Assembly: GCA_900540185.1 (NCBI GenBank)
Contig: UQFH01000001.1
Span: 124,001 to 188,000, forward strand
DNA from: an uncultured Eubacteriales bacterium
GTDB taxonomy: Bacteria; Bacillota; Clostridia; Tissierellales; Peptoniphilaceae
Direction: 5' to 3'
DNA: 64,000 nucleotides
Shown here one piece after another: positions 53,506 through 62,955 of the stretch. A model generated the notes under the pieces. That model had not been told where the DNA came from. It ran no database searches and worked only from the letters and a program-made list of their open reading frames with translations. The stretch's first letter is position 1, and every line of letters begins with the position of its first letter. A program made the translations under genes and the position numbers.

Positions 53506-54847
53506 ATGATTGATAATGACAAATTAGGTACCGTGCCTGTAAAAAAACTGTTGTTTGAACTTTCAGTCCCGGCTATTTTAGCACAAATTGTAAATGTTTT
53601 ATATAACTTGATTGATAGAATTTTTATCGGGCATATCGACCAAATCGGAAGCCTTGCTTTGACAGGTGTCGATGTTGCAATGCCTTTAATAATGATAATT
53701 TCCGCATTCGCCGCACTCGCAACAATGGGCGGCGCCCCACGCGCATCTATATATACTTGGAAAAAGACGATTTAAAAACAACCGAAAAATTTTAGGAAAT
53801 TCCTTTTCGCTATTACTTTTAATTTCACTAATACTCAGCATATCCGTTCATGCAACTCTCGATAAAATATTGATCCTTTTCGGAGCAAGCGAAAACACCC
53901 TTGTATATGCAAGAGATAATATGAAAATATATATTTTAGGCACAGTCTTTGTTCAACTTTCAATCGGTTTGAATGCATTCATAACCGCCCAAGGCTTTGC
54001 AAAAATAAGTATGTACACAGTATGTATAGGTGCAGTATTAAATATTGTACTCGCCCCAATATTCATCTTCGTTTTTAAAATGGGTGTAAAAGGCGCCGCA
54101 CTTGCAACAATAATATCTAAAGCCGTATCTGCAATTTGGGTTTTAATGTTTTTAAGAGGCGAAAACACAATTTTAAAATTAAAAAAGAAAAATATGAAAC
54201 TCGACAAAGATATAATTCTTCCATCAATTGCACTCGGTGCATCTTCTTTTATAATGCAAATGACCGAAGGGCTTATAGGAATAACTTTCAATCGTTCCGC
54301 TCTTAAATACGGCGGAGATATTGCTGTCGGAACAATGACGATACTTCTTTCTATAATGAACTTTTCGATGCTACCGTTAATCGGGCTCACGCAAGGCGCC
54401 CAACCTATAATAAGTTATAGCTACGGCAAAAATGATATAAATCGTTTAAAAACAACATTTTCATATTTATTAAAATCGTCTCTGATTTATTCATTAACGA
54501 TGTGGCTGCTTCTTATGATTGTACCAAATATTTTTGCATCTCTATTCACAAATGATGTAGCTCTCATCGACTATTCCACTCCGGCAATAAGAATGTTTTT
54601 CCTTGTAAATGTTTTACTCGGAATACAAATTGCATGTCAAAATACGTTTATAGCCATTGGAAATGCAAAAACCAGTTTGTTCCTTGCAGTCCTTCGTAAA
54701 ATAATTCTTCTTATTCCGCTTATAATTATCTTGCCTAATTTTATAGAGCCTCAAATAAACGGTGTATTCATCGCCGAGCCGATTTCCGATTTTGTCGCAG
54801 TCTTAACAACTGCTATTATGTTTAGAAAAACTTATAAAAAACTATAA
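53506..54847 (+). pseudogene. MATE family efflux transporter, frameshifted
   Basis: The first 84 codons read as a normal MATE N-terminus (KKLLFELSVPAILAQIVNVLY; ATMGGAPRASIY), then the frame closes at 53773-53775. From about 53754 the remaining MATE sequence continues in another frame (LGKRRFKNNRKILGNSF; ILFGASENTLVYARD) to 54847. One extra base in TATATATA (53749-53756) explains the break. A protein could arise only by frameshifting or sequence error. GGAGG lies 7 nt before the ATG. Confidence 0.85.
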
Positions 54848-54892
54848 AAAACTCTCATATTAGCTTAGTGCTAGTATGAGAGCTTTTTTATA
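54846..54892. terminator. Terminator between convergent MATE and acetyltransferase genes
   Basis: CTCTCATA...TATGAGAG stem with CTTTTTTA on the plus strand and GTTTTTTATAG on the minus strand. Confidence 0.85.
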
Positions 54893-55397
54893 GATATATC
54901 CAAAATCTTTTCGTGAAAATGCCTCCATCTTCTACTATATTTTCCAAAATGCCTCCTGCGGATTCAATTGTTTTTTGAGAAGCAATATTGTTTTTGTTGC
55001 AAGTTATTAAAACTTTGTCGTATCCTTCATCTCTATAAAACTCGAGCGCACCGGAAAGCATTGCCTTCGCATACCCCTTTCTTCTTTCGTCAGGACTGAC
55101 CGAATAACCGATATGACCACCAAACTTCAAAAGCATATCATTAAGCTCAAGCCTCATATTTATCATTCCATAGACTTTTGTTTCATCATCATCTAAATAA
55201 ATCTTTTCATATGCAGGAACGAGTTCTTTTGGGCACGATTCCTTTTTTGACACCATAGAAAGATATTGAAGCCACTCGTCATAGTCCATTCTTTCAAGCC
55301 CGCTAACTCCGCAAAACTGTTCATTCGCGTCTTTTATCTTTTGTTTAAAATCCATAACTATTTGTTCATGTCTTTTTTCAGGAAATATTAATTTCAT
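54888..55397 (-). CDS. GNAT family acetyltransferase
   Basis: 169 residues. Acetyl-CoA-binding segment IGYSVSPDERRKGYAKAML and late NKNNIASQKTIESAGG place it in the GNAT fold (RimJ/RimL-like branch). Substrate unknown. Starts 1 nt after the LURP-one-like gene. Confidence 0.88.
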   Translation of the reverse strand: MKLIFPEKRHEQIVMDFKQKIKDANEQFCGVSGLERMDYDEWLQYLSMVSKKESCPKELVPAYEKIYLDDDETKVYGMINMRLELNDMLLKFGGHIGYSVSPDERRKGYAKAMLSGALEFYRDEGYDKVLITCNKNNIASQKTIESAGGILENIVEDGGIFTKRFWIYL

Positions 55398-55398
55398 T

Positions 55399-55884
55399 TC
55401 ATCCTTGATTCCTTTCCATGTCTTTTTGATTGTCTATTGCAATGACTATTCCCAAGATTTCAGATGTATATTTGTCGTCGTAAATGTCAACTTCATATGT
55501 GTCGCCCCATGTTAGCCATTTTTTTGAAATATCCGCAATAACTTCTCCTTCTTTTAAAACCTCAAAATCCATGTCCCAAAACTTTCCCCTGACAGAGAAG
55601 TTTTCAAAAGTTGTTTTTACGTCGATTTTTCTGTGGATAAAAGAAAATCTGAAATCTAAATATATCTTCTCTCCATTATCAAAATTTAAAACATATTTAG
55701 GAAGAAATCTAAAAATTTCTTTGTCTATTTCAAAACTTTGATAATCTCCTCTCGCAGTTACATCCGCATGGAAACCTAAAAATTTAAATTTTTGGTTTAC
55801 TGTAAAAATTGCATTTTGATTTTCATCATAGACATCATAATGATCTAAAAATTTGAACACCTTTTGTTTTAAATATAATTTCAT
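55399..55884 (-). CDS. LURP-one-related family protein
   Basis: 161 residues, a Tubby-like beta barrel family of unknown function. MKLYLKQKVFKFLDHYDVYDENQNAIFTV and WGDTYEVDI are typical. No signal peptide or membrane span. Operon with the acetyltransferase. Confidence 0.78.
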   Translation of the reverse strand: MKLYLKQKVFKFLDHYDVYDENQNAIFTVNQKFKFLGFHADVTARGDYQSFEIDKEIFRFLPKYVLNFDNGEKIYLDFRFSFIHRKIDVKTTFENFSVRGKFWDMDFEVLKEGEVIADISKKWLTWGDTYEVDIYDDKYTSEILGIVIAIDNQKDMERNQG

Positions 55885-55902
55885 GAAAATTTCTCCTATT
55901 GA

Positions 55903-56940
55903 CTATAAATTTAGTTTCATGTCTCCGTCTTTTATCCAACCTATCTTCTTCATTGGTAGATAAAATAAATACGACAACACAGCCGGCAGTATTATGTGTA
56001 CGAGTAAAATACTTGTGTAAATAACTCCAAGACTTCTACCGTCAGCACTCATCGATGTTATTGTTCCAATTTGTCCGACAAGTCCACTCGTTCCCATTCC
56101 GGAGCCGATTGGAATATTTGTCATTTTAAACACAACTGTTGAAATTGGTCCTGTTATTACGGATGCAAGTGTTGGCGGAATCCAAATTTTCCAATTTTTT
56201 ACAATATTTGGAATTTGTAACATTGAGGTTCCGATTCCTTGGCTTACAAGTCCGCCAAGTCCGTTTTCTTTGTAACTTATAACCGCAAATCCAACCATCT
56301 GTGCAGAACAACCAGCCGTGGCGGCTCCTCCTGCAAGTCCTGAAAGTCCTACCATCATACAAAGTGCTGCGGATGAAATCGGAAGAGTTAAAACCATTCC
56401 GACAACTACCGACACTACAATTCCCATAAAAAACGGCTTTAGTTCCGTTGCCTTTATAACAAATTGACCGATTGATGTCATTCCGCTCGAAAGAACCGGT
56501 CCTAAAACAGTTGCGATTAATGAGCCCACAATAATCGTTGTTGCAGGTGTAACTATTATGTCGAGTTTCGTTTCCTTTGAAACAATCTTTCCAAGTTCAA
56601 CACTCACACAAGTTGCAATAAGCGCGCCCACCGGACCCCCTGATAAATTTCCAATATAACCGACAACAACCGCCGAATAAATTACAAGAGCCGGAGCGTT
56701 TAAGCTGTGCGCAATAGCGACACCAATCGCCGCCCCTGTCATATCCCTTGCTGCCGGCCAAATCGTTTCAGTTAAATAAGTAATTCCTAATTTTGTTCCA
56801 ATAGTATTTAAAATAGTGCCGACAAGAAGAGTTGCAAAAAGTCCGAGAGCCATCGAACCCAAAACATCAATTCCATATTTTTTTAAAGATATTTCGACAC
56901 CTTTTTTATTTAAAAATTCTTTTACACTTTTATTACTCAT
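55903..56940 (-). CDS. PTS-type IIC-like membrane transporter (PTS_EIIC_2 family)
   Basis: 345 residues, eight to ten hydrophobic spans and little charge. The family resembles PTS IIC permeases, but no IIA/IIB domain is present here, so phosphotransfer is unproven. Segments AHSLNAPALVIYSAVVVGYIGN and PTLASVITGPISTVVFKMTNIP are visible. ATG after GGAGG. Eighteen nt before the LURP-one gene, so possibly an operon of three. Confidence 0.82.
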   Translation of the reverse strand: MSNKSVKEFLNKKGVEISLKKYGIDVLGSMALGLFATLLVGTILNTIGTKLGITYLTETIWPAARDMTGAAIGVAIAHSLNAPALVIYSAVVVGYIGNLSGGPVGALIATCVSVELGKIVSKETKLDIIVTPATTIIVGSLIATVLGPVLSSGMTSIGQFVIKATELKPFFMGIVVSVVVGMVLTLPISSAALCMMVGLSGLAGGAATAGCSAQMVGFAVISYKENGLGGLVSQGIGTSMLQIPNIVKNWKIWIPPTLASVITGPISTVVFKMTNIPIGSGMGTSGLVGQIGTITSMSADGRSLGVIYTSILLVHIILPAVLSYLFYLPMKKIGWIKDGDMKLNL

Positions 56941-56952
56941 AATATCCTCCGA

Positions 56953-56998
56953 AAAAATAAAAATAAAAATAAAACAATAAATTAAAAATTTATTGTTC
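56953..56998 (-). terminator. A/T-rich terminator upstream of the PTS IIC gene
   Basis: ACAATAAAT-TTTTA-ATTTATTGT followed by TTTATTTTTATTTTT on the reverse strand; closes the small ORF at 57006-57161. Confidence 0.72.
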
Positions 56999-57005
56999 TT
57001 TTATA

Positions 57006-57161
57006 TCACTCATTATTTAATAATTCTTTAAGATAATCATATTCCTCTACTAAATCCAATTTTGTCTCCTGCGGAGCAGAGGACATTTTTTTTAGTACAT
57101 CATTAAGCATCTCACAAACTTTATCTTCAGAAAAATAATTTTCATCTATAAGATTATACAT
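57006..57161 (-). CDS. Small acidic protein of unknown function (51 residues)
   Basis: Not recognised. ATG 57161 has AAAGGACG 5 nt upstream; the frame ends in TGA and a terminator follows 8 nt later. The peptide (MYNLIDENYFSEDKVCEM...) is acidic, helix-prone and has one cysteine. It lies just downstream of the nifJ terminator, so it is either read-through product of nifJ transcripts or has a weak promoter of its own. Confidence 0.55.
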   Translation of the reverse strand: MYNLIDENYFSEDKVCEMLNDVLKKMSSAPQETKLDLVEEYDYLKELLNNE

Positions 57162-57182
57162 AACTCGTCCTTTCTGTTTCGT

Positions 57183-57220
57183 ATAAAAAATATGTATAAG
57201 GGCCGCAAAAGCGACCCTTA
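57183..57220 (-). terminator. nifJ terminator
   Basis: AAGGGTCGC-TTTT-GCGGCCCTT on the reverse strand with a TTTTTT tail a few nt further. Confidence 0.8.
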
Positions 57221-57227
57221 ATTATTT

Positions 57228-60200
57228 TTATATCGTTTTCTTTTCTTGATTTTCGTCATCAAGTTCCGGAACGTCTTCACCTGATTGAATTACAATAGGT
57301 TCTTGTGCTGCAAGTTGTTTGTATGTCAAATATTTTCTCTTTGCCATTTCTTCAGCTTGGTCAAACAAGTCTTGTGCTTGGTCAGGGAATGCTCTCATAA
57401 GTGAAGTGTATCTTACTTCGCCCTTGATGAAATCTTGGAATGATTCCTTAGGTTCACGGCTGTCCAATTGGAACGGATTCTTGCCTTGATCTTCAAGACG
57501 TGGATCGTATCTGTAAAGGTGCCAATAACCTGAATCAACTGCACGTTTTTCTTGGTTAATGGTTCTTCCCATACCTTCTCTGATTCCGTGGTTGATACAT
57601 GGAGCGTAAGCAATGATGAGTGATGGACCAGGATAGCTTTCTGCTTCCTTGATTGCTTTGATAGCTTGGTTCATGTTTGCACCAAATGCGATTTGAGCAA
57701 CATATACATAGCCATAGCTTGTCATCATAAGACCGAGATCCTTCTTTCTGATTCTCTTACCTGATGCAGCGAATTTTGCAATTGCAGCAAGCGGTGTAGC
57801 CTTTGATGATTGTCCACCTGTATTTGAGTAAACTTCTGTATCGAATACCAATACGTTGATGTCTTCGCCGGAAGCGAGTACGTGGTCAAGTCCACCGAAT
57901 CCGATGTCGTATGCCCATCCGTCTCCACCGAATACCCAAACGCTCTTCTTTACGAGGAAGTCTTTCTTTTCAAGAATTTCATCGAGAATTTCCTTTGCAC
58001 GTCCGTCAGCTTTTTCAGCATATCCTTCAGTTGTAAGTCTTCCATAGACGTCTATTGTCTTTTCAGGATCGTCGATGTTTTCTTTGAATTCTTTGAAGAT
58101 TTCTGAAACTGTGCTGTCTGCATCATCAAGAGTCATATATTCATCCATTAAGTCTTGAATCTTTTCTCTGATGTGACGGATTGCAAGTGCCATACCGTAG
58201 CCATATTCAGCATTGTCTTCGAACAATGAGTTAGCCCATGCCGGACCTCTTCCGCATGAATCTTTGCAGTAAACTGTTGATGGAGCTGAACCTCCCCAAA
58301 TTGATGAACAACCTGTTGCGTTTGCAATGAGCATTCTGTCGCCGTAAAGTTGTGTTACAAGTTTTGCATAAGGAGTTTCTCCGCAGCCTGCGCATGCGCC
58401 TGAGAATTCGAGATATGGTTTGTTGTATTGTGAACCCTTAACTGTGAATTTGTCCATAACATTGTTCTTTTCAGAGAGTGTTGTTGCAAATTCCCAATTT
58501 TCTTTTTGTGGGTGGAATTCTTCTTCGAATGGAACCATTGTAAGAGCTTTAACTTTTGCAGGACATGTGTCTGCGCAGTTTCCGCATCCTGTACAGTCAA
58601 GAACTGAAACTTGGATTCTGTATTGATAAATATCCAATCCTTTACCATTTGCTTTAAGTGTTTCAAATGTTTCAGGCATATTCTTTTGTTCTTCTTCGCT
58701 AACAAGCATCGGTCTGATACATGCGTGCGGACATACATATGAACATTGGTTACATTGGATACAGTTTTCTTTGTTCCAGTGTGGAACATTAACTGCGATT
58801 GCACGTTTTTCATATGCTGAAGTTCCGTTTTCGAAAGTACCGTCTGCGTATTTTCCTGTGAAAGCTGAAACAGGGAGTGTGTCACCCTTCATCTTGTTCA
58901 TAACGTCAGCTATCTTTCTTACGAATTCAGGACGTGATTCATCGACCGGTTCTTCTTCTACTGAAAGGTTCTTCCAGCTTTCCGGAATTTCAATCTTATG
59001 AAGCGCATTAACACCTTGGTCAACAGCTTCATAGTTCATGTTAACAACCTTTTCACCTTTTCTGCCGTAGTTCTTAACGATTTGGTCTTTCAAATCTTTA
59101 ATAGCTTCGTCGAGTGGTAGAACTTGTGATAATTTGAAGAATGCAGCTTGCATGATCATGTTTGTTCTTCCGCCCAATCCGATTTCAGCAGCAATCTTTG
59201 TTGCATTGATTGTATAGAAGTCAATGTTGTGATCAGCGATATATTTCTTTAGGCTGTTCGGTAGGTTTTCTTCCAATTCATCGTCATCCCATAGACAGTT
59301 GAGAAGGAATGTGCCTCCGTCTTTCAAGCCTTCGAGCAAGTCATAGTTGTGTACATATGCTTGTTTTGAGCATGATACAAAGTCAGGGTGTGTAATCAAA
59401 TATGTTGATTTGATAGGTTTTTTACCAAATCTCAAGTGTGATGTTGTTACACCGCCTGATTTCTTTGAGTCGTATGCGAAATAACCTTGTGCATATAAAT
59501 CACTGTCGTCTCCGATAATCTTGATAGCTGATTTGTTAGCACCGACTGTTCCGTCTGAACCGAATCCCCAGAATTTACATCTGATTGTTCCTTCAGGTTC
59601 TGTGTTGATTGTTTCACCCAATTCAAGTGAATGATGTGTAACGTCATCAACGATACCTACTGTGAACATATCTTTTGGTTCATCTTGTTTTAGATTATCG
59701 AATACAGCCTTAATCATTGTAGGAGTTGTGTCTTTTGATGACAATCCGTAACGTCCGCCAACGATGATAGGTTGTTGTTCATTTCTGTAGAAAATTTGTA
59801 GAACATCTAAGTGTAGAGGTTCTGCAGTTGCGCCTTTTTCCTTTGTTCTGTCAAGAACAGCAATCTTCTTAACAGTTTTCGGAAGAACGTTGAAGAAATA
59901 TTCTTTTGAGAATGGTCTGTAAAGTCTAACTTTGATAACACCGACTTTTTCGCCCTTGTCTCTCAAATAGTCAACTGTTTCTTCAATTGTATCTGTAACT
60001 GATCCCATTGCAACGATAATTCTTTCAGCTTCAGGATCTCCGTAGTAATCGAACGGTTTGTATTCACGGCCTGTGATTCTTGAAATTTCTTTCATGTAAT
60101 CTGCAACGATTCCAACGATATCTTCATAATATTTATTTGAAGCTTCAGCAGCTTGGAAGAAGATATCTCCGTTTTCTGCAGTACCGCGTGTTACAGGTCT

Positions 60201-60833
60201 TTCAGGATTCAATGATCTCATTCTGAATTCGTTCAATGCTTTGTAATCGATGAGAGATCTTAATTCTTCATAATCCATAACTTCGACTTTTTGAATTTCG
60301 TGTGAAGTTCTAAATCCGTCGAAGAAGTGTACAAATGGAACACGACCCTTGATTGTTGCTAAGTGAGCAACACTTGCCAAGTCCATAACTTCTTGAACTG
60401 AACCACTTGCTAGCATTGCAAATCCTGTGTTTCTAGCAGCCATAACGTCTGAATGGTCGCCGAAAATTGATAATGCGTGGCTTGCTAAAGATCTAGCTGA
60501 TACGTGGAATACAGCCGGTAGAAGTTCCCCTGCGATTTTGTACATATTTGGAATCATGAGTAATAAACCCTGACTAGCCGTATATGTAGTAGTTAGAGCA
60601 CCTGCTTGAAGTGAACCGTGAACTGCACCTGAAGCACCGCCTTCAGATTGAAGTTCCTTAACTAATACTTTTTGACCGAATAAATTCAATCTTCCTTCTG
60701 AAGCCCATTGGTCTACAGCTTCAGCCATGTTTGAAGATGGAGTAATAGGATAGATTGCAGCAACTTCTGTAAATGCATAGCTTACATGAGCTGCGGCGGT
60801 ATTACCGTCCATCGTCTTAAATACTTTTGACAT
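57228..60833 (-). CDS. nifJ: Pyruvate:ferredoxin (flavodoxin) oxidoreductase
   Basis: Central fermentative enzyme: pyruvate + CoA to acetyl-CoA + CO2, reducing ferredoxin. 1201 residues in one chain: pyrimidine-binding domain (AAHVSYAFTEVAAIYPITPSS), gamma domain, CoA domain, two [4Fe-4S] motifs (CIQCNQCSYVCPHAC; CTGCGNCADTCPAK), a third cluster near CAGCGETPYAK, and the TPP domain (GGDGWAYDIGFGGLDHVL). Strong promoter and ribosome site AGGAGG; monocistronic. Confidence 0.98.
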   Translation of the reverse strand: MSKVFKTMDGNTAAAHVSYAFTEVAAIYPITPSSNMAEAVDQWASEGRLNLFGQKVLVKELQSEGGASGAVHGSLQAGALTTTYTASQGLLLMIPNMYKIAGELLPAVFHVSARSLASHALSIFGDHSDVMAARNTGFAMLASGSVQEVMDLASVAHLATIKGRVPFVHFFDGFRTSHEIQKVEVMDYEELRSLIDYKALNEFRMRSLNPERPVTRGTAENGDIFFQAAEASNKYYEDIVGIVADYMKEISRITGREYKPFDYYGDPEAERIIVAMGSVTDTIEETVDYLRDKGEKVGVIKVRLYRPFSKEYFFNVLPKTVKKIAVLDRTKEKGATAEPLHLDVLQIFYRNEQQPIIVGGRYGLSSKDTTPTMIKAVFDNLKQDEPKDMFTVGIVDDVTHHSLELGETINTEPEGTIRCKFWGFGSDGTVGANKSAIKIIGDDSDLYAQGYFAYDSKKSGGVTTSHLRFGKKPIKSTYLITHPDFVSCSKQAYVHNYDLLEGLKDGGTFLLNCLWDDDELEENLPNSLKKYIADHNIDFYTINATKIAAEIGLGGRTNMIMQAAFFKLSQVLPLDEAIKDLKDQIVKNYGRKGEKVVNMNYEAVDQGVNALHKIEIPESWKNLSVEEEPVDESRPEFVRKIADVMNKMKGDTLPVSAFTGKYADGTFENGTSAYEKRAIAVNVPHWNKENCIQCNQCSYVCPHACIRPMLVSEEEQKNMPETFETLKANGKGLDIYQYRIQVSVLDCTGCGNCADTCPAKVKALTMVPFEEEFHPQKENWEFATTLSEKNNVMDKFTVKGSQYNKPYLEFSGACAGCGETPYAKLVTQLYGDRMLIANATGCSSIWGGSAPSTVYCKDSCGRGPAWANSLFEDNAEYGYGMALAIRHIREKIQDLMDEYMTLDDADSTVSEIFKEFKENIDDPEKTIDVYGRLTTEGYAEKADGRAKEILDEILEKKDFLVKKSVWVFGGDGWAYDIGFGGLDHVLASGEDINVLVFDTEVYSNTGGQSSKATPLAAIAKFAASGKRIRKKDLGLMMTSYGYVYVAQIAFGANMNQAIKAIKEAESYPGPSLIIAYAPCINHGIREGMGRTINQEKRAVDSGYWHLYRYDPRLEDQGKNPFQLDSREPKESFQDFIKGEVRYTSLMRAFPDQAQDLFDQAEEMAKRKYLTYKQLAAQEPIVIQSGEDVPELDDENQEKKTI

Positions 60834-60886
60834 AATTACCTCCTAAAAAGTTGTCATCATGTGGTTAAAATTATTTTCCACATTCT

Positions 60887-60915
60887 ATTATATAACAACT
60901 AAAAACTAATGTCAA
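60887..60915 (-). promoter_or_regulatory. nifJ promoter
   Basis: Perfect TTGACA, 17 bp, TATAAT on the reverse strand, about 54 nt before the nifJ start, suiting a highly expressed gene. Confidence 0.9.
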
Positions 60916-60966
60916 AGTTTTTAGCTATTATTGGCTAAGAATCTTTAATAGATTTTTTTAATACCA

Positions 60967-61012
60967 AACTCCGTATTTATAGAGTTTACCTATAAATAAA
61001 ATCGAAGTTCGG
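60967..61012. other. Hairpin-rich intergenic element between uvrC and nifJ
   Basis: On the reverse strand AACTTCG...CGGAGTT encloses TATTTATAG-GTAAACT-CTATAAATA, about 16 paired positions with one bulge and no T-run. It lies upstream of the nifJ promoter. Role unknown. Confidence 0.45.
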
Positions 61013-61018
61013 CATTAG

Positions 61019-61044
61019 CAAAAAAATTATTTTGAAATAATTTA
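61019..61044 (-). terminator. uvrC terminator
   Basis: AAATTATT-TCAA-AATAATTT followed by T on the reverse strand, overlapping the stop codon. Confidence 0.7.
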
Positions 61045-62862
61045 ATCTATTTCATACTTTTTCAATTCTTCCTTCACGGACTCGGCGGATTTTCTAGTCA
61101 TCCCGGGGACCTTCACAAGCTCATCAATCGAAGCCTTCTTTATCTTTTCAATCGAGCCGTATTCTTTCATAAGCGCTTCTTTTCTCTTCGGTCCGATTCC
61201 CTTTATGCCGTCAAGCCTGCTCTTGATCATCGTCTTTCCCCTAAGGCTTTTGTGATAACTGATGGCAAATCTGTGAACCTCATTTTGTACATTACTTATA
61301 AATGTGAAAAGTTCTCTGCTATCCTTGAGAGCATAAAATTCATTGTTGTATAAAAGCTTGTTCGTTGTGTGAGAATCGTCTTTGACCATTCCCATGACCG
61401 GAATATCGATTCCTAACTCACTTAAAACTTGAGTCGCAATTCCGACTTGGGTCTTTCCTCCATCCATCAAAATCAAATCCGGTGCCTTTGAGAAACCTTT
61501 TGAGCCTTCAAGCATTCTCTTGTATCTTCTCGTCAAAACTTCCCTCATGCAGTCCAAATCATTTCTAGTGTCCGCTTCTTTTATTTTAAACCTTCTATAG
61601 TCATTTCTGTTATGATTGCCATCACTAAATACGACCATCGCACCCACTGCATCTGTGCCTTGAATGTGCGAAATGTCGAATGATTCAATCCTTTCAGGAT
61701 ATTCTCCCGTACCGATAATTTGTGCGAGTTCCGTAAGTGCAATCACATTTGTCTTTGTCTTTTGAAGAATTCTCGCTCTGTGTTTTGCTAAATCTTCGAG
61801 TGCATTTTTCTTGACCATCATAATCGTGTCGCGCTTTTCCCCTCTTTTCGGCACAATGATAGTCGTGTTTAAAATTCCCTTTTGTCGTATCGCTTTTTGC
61901 AAACTTTCAAGATTTGTCGGCTCCACCTCAAGCACAAGCTCCGACGGCGGATTGGAAATTCCAAGATAATATTGCTTGATAAATTCCTCCATCATCTCGT
62001 GCTCGTCTTCCTCATCGTTTGAAAGCACAAAACTGTCCCTTCCGATAGTTTTTCCGTCGCGCTTGAAAAACACTTCCACAAGAAAAATATCTTCACTCTT
62101 TGCATATGCGACATAGTCGATCGAATCGCCGAGCGGCTTTGTGATTTTTTGGTCCTCTTTTAGAGAATTTAAATCCTCGATAAGGCTTTTCATTGCCGCA
62201 GCTTTTTCGTACTCCATATTCTCGGCATAAGTAAGCATCTTATTGCGCACTCTTTCAACTGTGAGCTCGTTTTTGCCCTTCAAAAAATCAATTGGCTGGG
62301 CGAGCTTTTTCATATAATCCTCTTCGCTCATATTGCCCATACAAGGCGCATCACATTTGTCGATATAAAAATTTAAACACGGCTTATAGACTCTGTCCAA
62401 ATACCTCTTTGTGGTTCTCAGTCGATACTCGTCTTCCCAAAAAGCGAGCACATTGTTCACAGCTAAAACATTCGGAAAAGGTCCGAAATAACTTCCGCCG
62501 TCTTTCTTTAGCTCCCTCGATTTTATAAGCCTTGGAAACGGCTCATTCGTAAGTTTTATATAGGGATATTGCTTGTCATCTCTGAGCAAAATATTATATT
62601 TCGGCGCATAACTCTTTATAAGATTGCTTTCAAGCACCAAACTCTCCACTTCGTTGTCGACTATAATATATTCAAAGCTTTTTATATGACTGACCATTGC
62701 GGAAACTTTCGGAGACTTTTGAGTTTTGTTGAAATACGAGCGGACGCGATTTTTTAAAATCTTTGCCTTTCCGACATAAATGACGTTGTCCTTGTCGTCT
62801 TTCATTATGTAAACCCCCGGCTTTGCAGGCAGTTTTTGTAGTTCTTCTCTTATATTAAACAC
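61042..62862 (-). CDS. uvrC: Excinuclease ABC subunit UvrC
   Basis: Makes both incisions in nucleotide excision repair, complementing Mfd of this window. 606 residues: GIY-YIG nuclease (KPGVYIMKDDKDNVIYVGKAK), UVR motif near 205-240, RNase H-like nuclease (ESFDISHIQGTDAVGAMVVF; LILMDGGKTQ), C-terminal helix-hairpin-helix pair (LDGIKGIGPKRK; KVPGMTRKSAESV). Start is GTG 62862 after GAGGTG. Confidence 0.97.
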   Translation of the reverse strand: MFNIREELQKLPAKPGVYIMKDDKDNVIYVGKAKILKNRVRSYFNKTQKSPKVSAMVSHIKSFEYIIVDNEVESLVLESNLIKSYAPKYNILLRDDKQYPYIKLTNEPFPRLIKSRELKKDGGSYFGPFPNVLAVNNVLAFWEDEYRLRTTKRYLDRVYKPCLNFYIDKCDAPCMGNMSEEDYMKKLAQPIDFLKGKNELTVERVRNKMLTYAENMEYEKAAAMKSLIEDLNSLKEDQKITKPLGDSIDYVAYAKSEDIFLVEVFFKRDGKTIGRDSFVLSNDEEDEHEMMEEFIKQYYLGISNPPSELVLEVEPTNLESLQKAIRQKGILNTTIIVPKRGEKRDTIMMVKKNALEDLAKHRARILQKTKTNVIALTELAQIIGTGEYPERIESFDISHIQGTDAVGAMVVFSDGNHNRNDYRRFKIKEADTRNDLDCMREVLTRRYKRMLEGSKGFSKAPDLILMDGGKTQVGIATQVLSELGIDIPVMGMVKDDSHTTNKLLYNNEFYALKDSRELFTFISNVQNEVHRFAISYHKSLRGKTMIKSRLDGIKGIGPKRKEALMKEYGSIEKIKKASIDELVKVPGMTRKSAESVKEELKKYEID

Positions 62863-62930
62863 AATAACACCTCGACTATATTATACCACATCTTGTATTT
62901 CGATTCCATAAACACTTTTTCATTTGCATA

Positions 62931-62955
62931 TAAAAAAGAGAGCTTTCGCTCCCTT
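62931..62955 (-). terminator. Terminator of the M24 peptidase gene
   Basis: GGGAGC-GAAA-GCTCTC stem and six T on the reverse strand; nearly the same as the pcp terminator. Confidence 0.86.

Noticed and set aside
53749..53775. Programmed frameshift or Sec recoding in the MATE gene
   Set aside because: No slippery heptamer with a stimulatory stem and the stop is TAA; a one-base insertion in a TA run is simpler.
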